Positions 22,394 through 32,443 of a DNA stretch of 64,000 bases are shown piece after piece. How positions within the stretch are numbered: position 1 is the stretch's first letter; the number at the start of each line of letters is the position of its first letter. A program made the position numbers and the translations under genes. A model generated the notes under the pieces. The model had not been told where the DNA came from, did not search any database, and saw only the letters and a list, made by a program, of their open reading frames with translations. The stretch is from Lepraria neglecta. Taxonomy: Eukaryota; Ascomycota; Lecanoromycetes; Lecanorales; Stereocaulaceae. The stretch covers positions 4,223,501-4,287,500 of the forward strand of contig CM065646.1 in NCBI GenBank assembly GCA_033220425.1, written 5' to 3'.

Positions 22394-22963
22394 TCATGTC
22401 GTCTCCACCTCCCCCGAAGGCACCGGTGGCTTCGGCGGCACATACCCCTCCAACCTCCCCGCTCCAATAACCGTCCCCGTCGTCCTCTCCTCAACACTAA
22501 AAGCGGCGGTGATATATCTACCCCGATCATACAAGTCCATTTTCAGTCCCCTCAGTACATTGCCCACATCCTCCCACGTCAATCTCTTGCTCAAGCTGTT
22601 TATGTTAAAACAGCGCCCCTGTATGATCCTTCCATTCGAAATCTCGTGTCGATATGCTGGCCGATTGAGGGTATTGGGCGCTCACCCAGACGCTTGCGGA
22701 GAGGAGGCAGGCTTCCATTCCGATGCGGTTGAGGGGGAGGCGGAGCGTTAGGTGGAGCGTTAGGGAGGTGTTGGGGATGGGGTATTCTCGTAGACGGGGT
22801 TTGAGGGCGGTAGTGCGGTGGTGGAGACGTTGGTGATGTGGTTCGGAGGGAGGAGCGGGAGCGGTTGGGTTATTATGCTTGACTTTTGTTCTCGAGGAGC
22901 TGCTAGGACGAGTTTGGTGATGTGGAGGAGAAGAATTAGGAGCGTGGGACTGGAGAGCTACAT
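22394..22963 (-). pseudogene. Decayed small secreted-protein gene (three lesions)
   Basis: Read on the minus strand, the ATG at 22961-22963 is followed at once by TAG, then by a textbook signal peptide in the same frame (LSSPTLLILLLHITKLVLAAP). Near 22800 the frame shifts: VYEN must become EYPIPNTSLTLHL. At a run of four T near 22607 a second shift is needed to pass from EWKDHTGALF to NINSLSKRLTWEDVGNVLRG. The body resembles a family of short secreted ascomycete proteins with a Cys/Met-Glu-Ala motif and a WxxVxxxLRGL helix near the C-terminus; I cannot name it. Stop codon 2 could come from CAG by a C-to-T change. The shifts could be assembly errors in homopolymers, but the stop cannot. Confidence 0.6.
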
Positions 22964-23540
22964 GATGAGGTCGATTGGCTTGGTTGGGTGTAGCCAAAGC
23001 TAGGTAGATGAATTGGAAAGCTGGTAGCCTTAGCAGATGGGGTTCGCCTCCGTCGTGGGGTTTAGTGTCTTATACAAGATGTTTGTTGTTTGTCGCATCA
23101 TTTTTATGGGACTGGCGACATGCGCGTACTTCCCCGTCTTGGTAAAAAAAAAAAGGAACAATATGCGCAAGACACCGAAAAACCTCAATCGTGATGTCGA
23201 CTTGGTGAGCACGCGCAGCGAGATTGGTATAATATTGTAGAAAGAACGGGATCGTAATGGACGTAGTGGACGTGTAAAGAGGAGCAATTCTTAACAGCGA
23301 CAGGAAGGCTTGGTTCCTTAGTCGATGATTAGAGTCGATACGTTAAGAAAATTGAAGAAGGCTTAGAAGAAAATGAAACACTTGAGACAGGTGGAATGAC
23401 TTTTGATGGTAGTTGCCCGTAGATAAGGAGACCGAAGCTGGCATTTTAACATCTTTCGCCGTAGAGAAACTTTGTACTAACCGTGATACCGGCCAGAAAG
23501 CGAAGCAATCATCGCTCAGTAAGCTCTCACAGATTGCTAG
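22964..23540. other. Intergenic region
   Basis: About 580 bp with an A10 tract near 23143. No gene or repeat recognised. Confidence 0.5.
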
Positions 23541-24356
23541 TCAAAAGTGGCAGAGAATCTCTCCATGCAGGAGTGTCCACCAGCCATCCTCATCGGCTGC
23601 CCAATCACGCCACGCTTGGGCATAGCGGTCGAGGTCCTTCGCGGTAGCAAACCCACCGTTGATAATATTCTCGCGCATGGAAGACTCAACGAGACGGCCA
23701 ATCCACACGTTGCTCCAATATGCGCGCTCCTCTGGGGTACTGTAACACCACACGCTTGCGGTAGCAGTGATGCTAGACCGGTCTATGCCTGCTGCCCGGG
23801 CCCAAGCTACCAGGTGGCGTCCACCGTCCGGCTCACCAGAGCGCGATCTAGCAGCCTTCCGATATATACCCTGGAACTCGGCAAGGTCGCTGCTGGCAGG
23901 ATAATAGGCTGCTGACCCTGAGTCTGCTTCGCGGGAAGCAATTATCCCCCCCTGCTTCGTGACTCGTTGCCATTCACGCAACGCATGAGGTGGATCGCCA
24001 ATATGCTGGAGAACTTGATGAGCATGGATCACATCGAATCTATGGTCCGGGAAATCTAGTGCATGAGCATCTCCAACTTCGAAGCCGATGTTTTTCAAGC
24101 CCCGTTTCGCAGCCATGGAACGAGCCTCTTCAATGACTTCTGGGCCAACATCAATGCCAATGACAGATCCTTGAGGCACCAGCGCAGCAAGATCGGCCGT
24201 TATGCTTCCGGGACCACAGCCTATATCCAGGATGTGCATGTCTGGGCGGATGTATTTGAGTAGATATGCAGCTGAGTTGGCCGCGGTACGAGCACTGTGC
24301 CAATCTAGTACCGCCTTTGAGTGACCGGAGATGTAGAGGTTCTCCTTTTGCGCCAT
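23541..24356 (-). CDS. Class I SAM-dependent methyltransferase (UbiE/Methyltransf_11 type)
   Basis: Single exon, 271 residues from the ATG at 24354-24356 (MAQKENLYISGHS). The longer frame begins only with TTG. SAM-binding motif I is HILDIGCGPGSITADLA, the motif II acid lies in GIDVGPEVIEEAR, and VGDAHALDFPDHRFDVIHAHQVLQH is the post-II/III region, followed by ALREWQRVTKQGGIIASRE. This is the small-molecule methyltransferase type found widely in fungal secondary or general metabolism. The substrate cannot be told. The C-terminal half has many Trp residues (WAADEDGWWTLLHGE), typical of the UbiE-like fungal subfamily. No biosynthetic partner genes lie beside it. Confidence 0.85.
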   Translation of the reverse strand: MAQKENLYISGHSKAVLDWHSARTAANSAAYLLKYIRPDMHILDIGCGPGSITADLAALVPQGSVIGIDVGPEVIEEARSMAAKRGLKNIGFEVGDAHALDFPDHRFDVIHAHQVLQHIGDPPHALREWQRVTKQGGIIASREADSGSAAYYPASSDLAEFQGIYRKAARSRSGEPDGGRHLVAWARAAGIDRSSITATASVWCYSTPEERAYWSNVWIGRLVESSMRENIINGGFATAKDLDRYAQAWRDWAADEDGWWTLLHGEILCHF

Positions 24357-24916
24357 GTTTCCAGCAGACTGAGCGGATTTCACGGGCAATTTTGAAGAAG
24401 AGAGCACGTAATCTTTCTCACAACTTGATGACAGTTTTTTCAAGTATTTTCATGAAAGTTTTCTGGTGAAGGAGAGGAACTTTGATATCTCCACGCACCT
24501 TTTTAGAAGACAGTAGATAATATGCTGTATACAAAACTTACAAAGAGAATAGGTATTAAACGTGTGTAATGCAAATTATGTAGATATTGAAGTCAACCTT
24601 GAAAGCTCAGCATGGTAAAAGTACGCTAGTCAGCCCTACAAGGACCTTCAATTCTGGACACCGCAACGCCAAGCTACACTTTTCAGCAGAAGAGGCTACA
24701 GTCGCCTTTCCAAAGAACGACAGATATGTGGCTTCTTTTGTACGTGTCTTTAGCCAAAGTCCATACTTAACTACCGGCTTTCTAGTCCACCATCTCGAAA
24801 GGGAGCCTAAGGCGCACATAAAGAGAAAAAGGCCCTCTACATAATCTTGAAATCCAAGTGTCTGGGCAGAGTATCACGAAGGCCGAACCCACCAGTGTCC
24901 CAACGGAGGCTTCGCC
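24357..24916. promoter_or_regulatory. Divergent intergenic region, methyltransferase and SEC24
   Basis: 560 bp between outward-facing starts. Contains both promoters; no recognised motif. Confidence 0.45.
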
Positions 24917-27900
24917 ATGGCAACACCACAGCCAGGCTACCCTCAGCCCGGTCAGGACCAGGAACATTATGACGCCAATCAGCATGAAGTTCCGGACAAT
25001 GCATCTCCAGCCCAAGGCGGCCCACCAGCACCTGCTGGGGCAGGTCGAAAGAAGCGTCATTACGCAGGGCAGGCATACGACTTTGGAGCAGGTGCAAACT
25101 CGGCACTAGGTGGACAGCAGCAAGGCGGTGGTGGATATCCGGGCCCGCCTGGCGGAGGGTATGGCCAGCAACCGCAACAACCAGGTCAGCCAGCGCCAGC
25201 GTATCCAGGTCCAGCTTCTCCCGCTTTCACAGCTGGAGCTCCTGGTTACGGGCAACAACCTGCTGTTGTCGGTGGCTACCAGCCTCCTGAACTAGGCTAC
25301 CCTAGCCATGGCACTCCTACGCAGCAACCTGGCATGGGGCAGGTCACACAAGGCATGGGAAACCTTGCTATGGGCAATCAAGCGCAGCCTCAAGCTCCTC
25401 AGATGCAAGTTCGTCCACAAATGAATCAGTTGTACCCAACAGATCTCTTGAATCAGCCATTGAACGTCTCTGAACTCGACCTTCCGCCTCCCCCTATCAT
25501 TCTCGCTCCCAATGTGAGTAAGGCAGAGACATTTGTCTCACAGATCAGTTCTAACAGGAACAGACTAGCGTCACGCCATCTCCAGATGCCAACTGCGCTC
25601 CAAAATACGTTCGCTCGACCCTCAATGCAGTCCCAACAACACATTCCTTGCTCAAGAAATCTCGTCTACCTTTCGCACTGGTCATCCAGCCTTATAGCTC
25701 TCTACATGACCATGAAGACCCAGTACCAGTCGTCCCTGATCAGGTGATTGCAAGATGTCGGCGATGTCGCTCATATATCAACCCTTTTGTGACCTTTTTA
25801 GATCAAGGGCATCGATGGAGGTGTAATATGTGCAACCTCACAAACGAGGTTCCACAAGCATTCGATTGGGATGCTGCTTCACAAAAGCAACTGGACAGGT
25901 GGGCAAGACCTGAGTTGAACCACGCCGTTGTGGAATTTGTTGCACCTCAAGAATACATGGTTCGCCCTCCTCAGCCGTTGGTCTATTTATTCCTGTTCGA
26001 TGTCAGCTATAATTCTGTCACCAATGGTCTTCTTGCTACGGGAGCTCGCTGTATTCTCGAGAGCCTAGATCGTATTCCCAATGCCGATCGAAGAACAAGG
26101 CTCGGATTCATGGCTGTTGATTCAAGCCTACATTACTTCTCTATTCCTAGGGATGACAGCGAAAACGGCGAGCCTAGTATGATGGTTGTCAGCGATCTGG
26201 ACGAGCCATTCTTGCCAACGCCTGCCGATCTTTTGGTCACCCTGACCGAGTGCCGCGAGAACATTGAGAACTTCCTTGGGAGACTTCAAGAGATGTTCCA
26301 AAATACCACAAATGCTGGGTCTTGCATGGGCTCGGCACTACGCGCTGGTCATAAGTTGATTTCGCCAGTCGGAGGGAAGCTAACGGTACTAACCGCCACC
26401 CTCCCAAATATTGGACATGGAAAGCTTGAGATGCGAGAGGACAAGAAGCTACTTGGGACAAGCAAAGAAAGCAGCCTTTTGCAGACCGGCAATAGTTTCT
26501 ACAAGAGCTTTGCTGTCGAATGCTCGAAGAACCAGGTCTCGATCGACATGTTCCTTTTCTCTTCCCAATATCAAGATGTTGCATCCTTAAGCAACCTACC
26601 AAGATATACTGGAGGCCAGACATACTTTTATCCGGGATGGAATGCAGCCAGAAGTGAAGACGCAATCAAGTTTGCGCGGGAGTTCTCCGACTACTTGTCG
26701 GCAGAGATAGGCCTTGAGGCTGTACTCCGAGTCAGAGCTACAACTGGCCTGCGGATGAGCACTTTCTACGGTAATTTCTTCAACCGGAGTTCAGATCTTT
26801 GCGCTTTCCCCGCATTCCCTCGAGATCAAGGCTACGTGGTCGAAGTGGCCATCGACGAATCTCTAACGAAAGGCGTGGTCTGCCTCCAGAGTGCCGTGCT
26901 TCACACAACATGCAATGGCGAGAGAAGAATCAGAGTCATGACTCTTGCCCTCCCAACGAGTCAAATCCTTGCAGATGTCTATGCTTCTGCAGATCAAGCA
27001 GCCATTACTACTGTATTCAGTCACAAGGCAGTGGAACGCGCTCTTGGAAGTGGTCTTGAGCCTGCGAGAGATGCCCTAAAAGCTAAACTCATCGAGCTTC
27101 TGCACACCTTCAGGAAAGAGCTAGCCGGCGGTAACATGGGTGGAGGTGGCTTGCAATTCCCCGCTAATCTGAGATGTTTGCCTGTCTTATTCCTGGCTCT
27201 GATGAAAAACGTAAGTAGAATATTCAATTTTCATCTGCTCAATGGACAAAAGCTGATTGAGCATAGATCGGCCTTCGACAGTCTGCTCAGATCCCCAGCG
27301 ATATGCGCTCAGCGGCTCTCTGCCAGCTTTCCACCTTGCCGCTACCCTTACTTATTCAATTCATTTATCCCAAGTTCTACTCATTACACGACATGCCCGA
27401 CAATGCTGGTGTGCCTGATCACGAAACCGGCGACATCGTACTGCCACCCCCTATTAATCTATCTTCTCAAAGTCTTGTACCCTACGGGCTCTACCTCATC
27501 GATGATGGCCAGACGCAGTTCCTCTGGGTGGGTCGGGAAGCCGTTCCTCAACTGGTCGAAGACGTCTTCGATGTACCAGATCGGACACAGCTCAAGGTGG
27601 GCAAGACAACATTACCTGTACTCGAGAACGACTTCAATGAGAGGGTGAGGGCTGTGGTAGAGAAGAGCCGAGATCACCGGTCTAAAGGCGTCGGAAGCAT
27701 CGTCGTGCCCAGTCTTTATGTTGTGCGGGAAGATGGTGAGCCAGGAATGAGATTATGGGCACAGTCGATGCTGGTAGAGGACCGAGCAGAGCAGGGTGTC
27801 AGCCTAAGCCAGTGGCTGGGGATGCTGAGGGAAAAGGTATGTCGCTGTTCCTATAAGTACGTTGATTAATGACTGACAACAACATCTACAGATGAGTGAA

Positions 27901-27930
27901 GAGGGCGGTTTCTTGAGCTCCTTCTCATGA
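24917..27930 (+). CDS. SEC24: COPII coat cargo-adaptor subunit Sec24
   Basis: Four exons, 24917..25513, 25564..27210, 27267..27836 and 27892..27930 (950 residues). The N-terminal 170 residues are Pro/Gln/Gly-rich and disordered. The zinc finger is [14 protein letters not shown]...CNMC (two CxxC pairs 18 residues apart). The vWA-like trunk begins [13 protein letters not shown]; the beta-sandwich, helical and gelsolin domains follow. The gelsolin part shows [17 protein letters not shown]. The tiny last exon gives [12 protein letters not shown]. Sec24 binds ER export signals and pairs with Sec23 in the COPII inner coat. Exon phases check across all three introns. Confidence 0.95.
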
Positions 27931-28536
27931 ACGTTATTCTGAGATCAATGCATGTAGGGTTTATTGCTCATTCGATGTCTCTGTTCATGTAGATAGAAAC
28001 ATCGAATACATTCACCATAGACTCGGCCTCAGCTTTGGTGCATTATCAAGGTTCGCCTCGTGGACAATGCTCGGAACCAGAGAATGGGCAGCGGGTCATG
28101 TTACGAACCGTGCGTACCGGTATCGTATATGGATTATTCTCGATGGGGATGGAGGTATAGTCGTACAAGAGGATGAAGCAGGCTTCTGGTATCACTAGAC
28201 TGGCCTGGTATATGACAAGGTAGTATATGTTCAGTGCCTAGTAAGGAGATCTATCGCATGTGTAGGAATACAACAGAAGTTGAGCACGATGCTTCAGGTG
28301 GTGAGCAGTGCTCTTCATATATAGATATAAGAAACCCCCCTTCCAAGACATTGCTCACTATGCTCGGTGGACGAGTATAACGAGCATCATGCTCGCGAAC
28401 GTTATCGAACGAGTATTATATATACCTGAACGTCCGCGGGCCTATGGTATATCTTATACCGTTGGGCCTGGTTGTAATATTAGCTCCTCCTCCCAGATTT
28501 CTCGTCCCGAGAAACTATCTGTCTTATACTATCCTT
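27931..28536. other. Intergenic, start of the accessory island
   Basis: SEC24 3' flank. From about 28300 the base composition becomes A+T-rich with many TATA repeats (for example 28405-28470), the first sign of the repeat island. No gene supported. Confidence 0.5.
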
Positions 28537-28623
28537 AGGCTTCCCCTCAGCGTACACCCTGTTTCAGTAGGCGTACACCCTATCCCACTAGGCGTACACC
28601 CCAGAATTTACTAGGCGTACACC
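28537..28623 (+). repeat. Left terminal inverted repeat with four phased GCGTACACCC motifs
   Basis: Left arm of the 1189-bp element. The 21-23 bp spacing places the motifs on about one face of the helix, as expected for an array of transposase binding sites; that role is inferred. Confidence 0.8.
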
Positions 28624-29286
28624 CGTTAAGAACGAGGTATATAATCTACCTAATAAATTACTCCTAAATAGAGGTACCTCGTTCGCCGCAGATCACTAAT
28701 ATTCTAAATATATAACATCGATTTATCTCAGTCCAAATCGTTTAAAAACGACGTCTTTACAGCCGAAACTTTTCTCCTAGTATACGATCTGATTGGTCGG
28801 AGCTTGCATACAAGCTTGCTACCATACGTCAGGGTCGTAAGTACCCCCATATGCTACCCTATAGCTACCGTAGATGTTGACCGTCGACTCGTTACCCCGA
28901 GCTCTCCCACAGCGGGTAAGCCTCAGCGCTGCTGTCGCCGCCGCCCGAATGCGCTGACTCTAAGGGCGCTGTCGAGCTGGCTGGCTTAGTGGAGCACCAG
29001 CTCCGCCCCGCCCTCCACTGTAGGCCTGCCCTAGTCGAGCTCTCTGGCTTGGTAGAGCACCTCCACCCCCTCTCAGTGTAGATATAGCAGTGCCTCCTCT
29101 TCTAAAGAAGGCGTCAGCCTCAGTATTCACCTCTTCGCAAGCTAGCTGGCTTGCTATAAAGGCGGTGTTTATCCCAGCAACAGCAGCTTGGCTGGCGGTG
29201 ATTGTAGATGTATAGCGGTGGGGATGGAGGTGGGAGAGAATATAACATTGAAGCCTGAAGATTTGGTGTTTTGGTAGGCTCGTCTA

Positions 29287-29614
29287 GAACACAATTAATT
29301 TCACACTTTTCCGGGCCTAGGCCCCTATAAGCTAGCCCCCCAAAGCCTACGTCCAAAAACGCCCCCATTATAACGAGCAGTCCCTAATGGAGCTCCTTCG
29401 GGAGGGCTGGGATAAGGTTACTATCCCCTTTATTAATAAGCAGGTCCATTCTATGCCCCGGAGGCTATACGATTGTATAAACGGCGAAGGGGCACGTACA
29501 GGCTGGTAAATCATGTAAATAGTGTAGTTAGCGCCTATTAATAGGCGATCTGCGGGCGGCTTAGGGGCTCGCTTATAGGGTCCCTTCCGGGCTTGTGTGA
29601 AATTAATTGTGTTC
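29287..29614 (+). mobile_element. Tc1/mariner deletion derivative (MITE) nested in the larger element
   Basis: A 20-bp inverted repeat GAACACAATTAATTTCACAC ends the element at 29287-29306 and 29595-29614, flanked on both sides by TA (29285-86 and 29615-16), the target duplication of Tc1/mariner elements. The inverted match extends six bases outward (CGTCTA), so the exact end is ambiguous. Inside, 29372-29509 reads as the last 45 residues of a Tc1/mariner transposase, ending INKQVHSMPRRL then GEGARTGW and a stop. The rest of the transposase is missing, so this is an internal-deletion derivative that cannot move itself. Confidence 0.72.
29372..29509 (+). pseudogene. C-terminal remnant of a Tc1/mariner transposase
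   Basis: 45 codons plus TAA. WDKVTIPFINKQVHSMPRRL is the well-known C-terminal pattern of fungal mariner transposases (an IxSMPRR motif followed by a short tail). No DDE catalytic residues remain. Confidence 0.7.
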
Positions 29615-29638
29615 TAGACGTGGTAGGGAGATCTGCAA

Positions 29639-29725
29639 GGTGTACGCCTAGTAAATTCTGGGGTGTACGCCTAGTGGGATAGGGTGTACGCCTACTGAAA
29701 CAGGGTGTACGCTGAGGGGAAGCCT
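29639..29725 (-). repeat. Right terminal inverted repeat
   Basis: Exact reverse complement of 28537-28623, including all four GCGTACACCC motifs. Confidence 0.8.
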
Positions 29726-30498
29726 TCATATACGTATATATTGAGGATATGTGAGATAGTGCGGTCAGCAGCGGACAGCCTGGTATATCATGGTAAGCTA
29801 CGGGACGATGATGATTTCAGCGTCATCGCAGGAGACTTGAAGTAGTATATCTAGCTTAATATAAGACTAAGGTAGATCCTCCGCCAGTCTGGCTGGAGAC
29901 TCTCGAGGTAATCTTTATCGAACCTTTAAAGGCCTTTGACCATGGTTAGGAGAACTTTCAGGTTAGTACCAAATATCTTGTGACGAATATTGTGGCTATT
30001 AGAAGGTGCATTATACTGCTGAACTTGTTGACAATCTTCTATATTGCTATTGCCCCAGACCCGGCGTAAGACTGGAGGACAGTCGATACGGAAGACCTCA
30101 ATAAGCGCACATCTGAGAGAGCTCGAGAACGTGGACTGGTTAGCAGGAATCCAAGTCATACCGGTGCAAGGATTCTCAGAACGGCGTAGCGCTTGAGAGT
30201 CGTATGCGGCGGTATCCTCAAAGGAGCAGCACTCGGACATCCCCAGCTCTCTAAGAGAGCGTGAGAGTAATGGAGATAAAGATACATTACCAGTTCTTGA
30301 GGAAGGATTCGCTTCGGAACTAGTGTTGAGAGATACATCGTAGATTCACAAATATTTGGGAACGATTGGCAATAAAAGATAGGTCTTACTGTTGATAAAC
30401 CTTGTTCATACACGTTCACTTCAAGAGAGCATCTCTTCCCCTGTGCTCCCCCTCCTCCACCCCTGTGCTGATGTTCCTTCACGTAGACAGCTTAGCAA
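29726..30498. other. Island DNA with a short sequence shared with 48.9-49.2 kb
   Basis: No intact gene. Minus-strand bases around 30050-30140 share CCACGTTCTCGAGCTC and a following CTGGGG(C/T) block with minus-strand bases around 49000-49130. Both may be relics of one gene or repeat family; the match is patchy. Confidence 0.35.
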
Positions 30499-31990
30499 CT
30501 AGTGGTAATTAGTCTTTACATCCACTTGAATCATGAAAGTGCGGATATGGCAGCTTCTAGTAGACTTACATCCCACGGTCTTCCTATCCAAGTCAAACAC
30601 CGAGTAGAACGTACGCAAGAACGCCGATCCAAAGACAATCTCTGTAGTCTCGTGAGGAGGCAGCCCAATGGGCATTATTGCGCTAACGCAGCGCGTGTCA
30701 CCGCTTTCCATGGGCCACTCGATGGTTCAGTCATAAGGCGTAAGGCTGAAATTGTGGCCCGCGAGGTTGAAGGTGATGTCTGGCAAGTTTGCTCGCTCGT
30801 AGCATGCCACCGAGGGTGGTATGAGAGGAATGTTCTCAAATTGGAGATCGCGCAAGAGGTGGTAGACAAGCATGTCTGGGAGAAGACTATATGCTGATGA
30901 GGTGCTGGAGGAGGCTGTTAGGCCGTCAAGGCTCTATCGGATACTAGGTGTTGATCTAATGGCAACGTAGTATGCTTCCGTTTGCCGCCTTCCTGTGAGG
31001 CTGTACTGTGAAGTCCGGTTTGTCGTAAGTATCCGACTAATGTTCCCCGTAAAGAGCCCGTGATTGACACCGCCGAAAGCCAATTCGCGTGGCTCACGTA
31101 GGCGAATGGAAAAAATGTTCTCATCTAGAATGTTTTCGGAGACCATTGTCATGAACGGGGATGGTATGTTCAGCCTAGAGCCCGCACTTGATGGGGTGAG
31201 ACCTATGATTCCATGTATAGTGGCTATGTTGTCCCATGACGAGCCAACAGGCTGAACACGACGGGCTTCGAGGAACATTTGGTTCTCGATGCCACGACCA
31301 TTGAATGAAAACGTATCTTGAGAAGCGTTTTCAGAGACGAGCATCCAGCCATAATCGATATCCATAGTAGTGCCATTAGGATGAAAGCTTGTTGAGGCCG
31401 ACGGATCGTAGCGTGCACCTCCTGGCGAGCAATAGACACAGGAGACTGAGGTGACAAACGTGTCGGGAGAGGAGATGTCAACCAGGACCTGGAATTGCTA
31501 GGGTGGAGTGCCGATACTGATATAGGTAAAGTACACGATATCATGCGTGAAATTTGTCTACCTTGGGTCAACAGTCGATGAACGTTGGCGATGCATCCGA
31601 TTTAGACTCACGTTCAGAGGAAGACGAATGGAGGGGCCAGGGCCAATGAGCATTTGGGTCGCCGAGTCTCGTTTCACATGTACTGCTTGTGTGGCATCCT
31701 ATGGCGAAATAAGTGTCAGATAGGAACGCTCTATCATTAGCATCTAGGAAGAGGTTAAAGGGTGAAATATGTGAAGCTTTCACAATATGAGGCTTCAAAG
31801 GACATCGATGCGAGAATCTGAAGGACTATCCAAACAACGTTCCACCTTGCCGATATCCTTCGAAGTTCACCGTGCCGTAGGGAAGATTGGAGCTCACCAA
31901 TGGATTATATTCGTGCAAGGGTGAGCGGAGGATAGCACTAGAACTTAGATCCAGAAATATAGTCAAAGCGGTAACAAGAGCAGTCCTCAT
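30499..31990 (-). pseudogene. Decayed secreted aspartyl protease (pepsin-like, family A1)
   Basis: Pieces of one A1 protease appear in order on the minus strand: YFTYISIGTPP, stop, QFQVLVD (about 31480-31530), SWDNIATIHGIIGLTPSSAG, LREPRELAFGGVNHGLFTGN (31020-31230), ITFNLAGHNFSLTPYD, stop, TIEWPMESG (about 30727) and VFGSAFLRTFYSVFDLDRKT (30580-30630). Lesions: TAG in IGTPP-stop-QFQ, TAG a little upstream, TGA at 30727-30729, and the first catalytic DTGS is changed to DISS. Most nonsense changes fit C-to-T mutation. The ATG at 31990 opens a signal-peptide-like frame (MRTALVTALTIFLDLSSSA) that stops at 31826 and may be a separate exon or gene. Confidence 0.65.
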
Positions 31991-32443
31991 TTTAGCCGGA
32001 CGACAATAGAAGAAATTCATCAGATTGATAAGGTAAATTGGAAGAATGAAACACGCCTTGCCGGGAAAACCTGGATTCTTGACTCCGTCTTCGTTGCCTG
32101 ATCATCTCCGGCGCAGAGCCACAGCTAGCAACCATCTTGGTTAGAGCATCAGTGATGCATGCAACATGAGCGTGTTACCCACCTCAGGTCTCGTCTCGTA
32201 TTTTACCTGACTGTGTAGCTATGTGGCTCCTGCATGTGCGCTATCCAGGTACCAGTTCGGCACATTCCTTACGACGGTATCGTATTCTACAGAACTAAAT
32301 TAGCTCTGTTTTTTTCGGCTCTAATTTCATATCAACCACAACTGTGCCACGGGCCATCAGCTAATGTTTTGAGTCATTCCTTTTAGGTGGCAAGGAGGAT
32401 GACCAGGCTGTCAGGGAAAAGATAGAGCTAGGTTACTGAAAAA
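31991..32443. other. Intergenic region in the island
   Basis: About 450 bp between the protease relic and the ankyrin gene. Nothing recognised. Confidence 0.45.

Larger units (their letters stand above)
28537..29725. mobile_element. Non-autonomous DNA transposon with 87-bp perfect terminal inverted repeats
   Basis: Bases 28537-28623 and 29639-29725 are exact reverse complements (87 bp as read by eye). Each arm holds four copies of GCGTACACCC with starts at 28550, 28571, 28592 and 28615, i.e. spaced 21, 21 and 23 bp, close to two helical turns. The 1-kb interior has no recognisable transposase, so the element would need an enzyme in trans. A second element is inserted close to its right arm (see 29287..29614). 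The outer flanks (CCTT and TCAT) show no certain target-site duplication, so the superfamily is undetermined. Confidence 0.75.

Noticed and set aside
23541-24356. Methyltransferase as part of a secondary-metabolite cluster
   Set aside because: No synthase, P450, transporter or regulator lies nearby.
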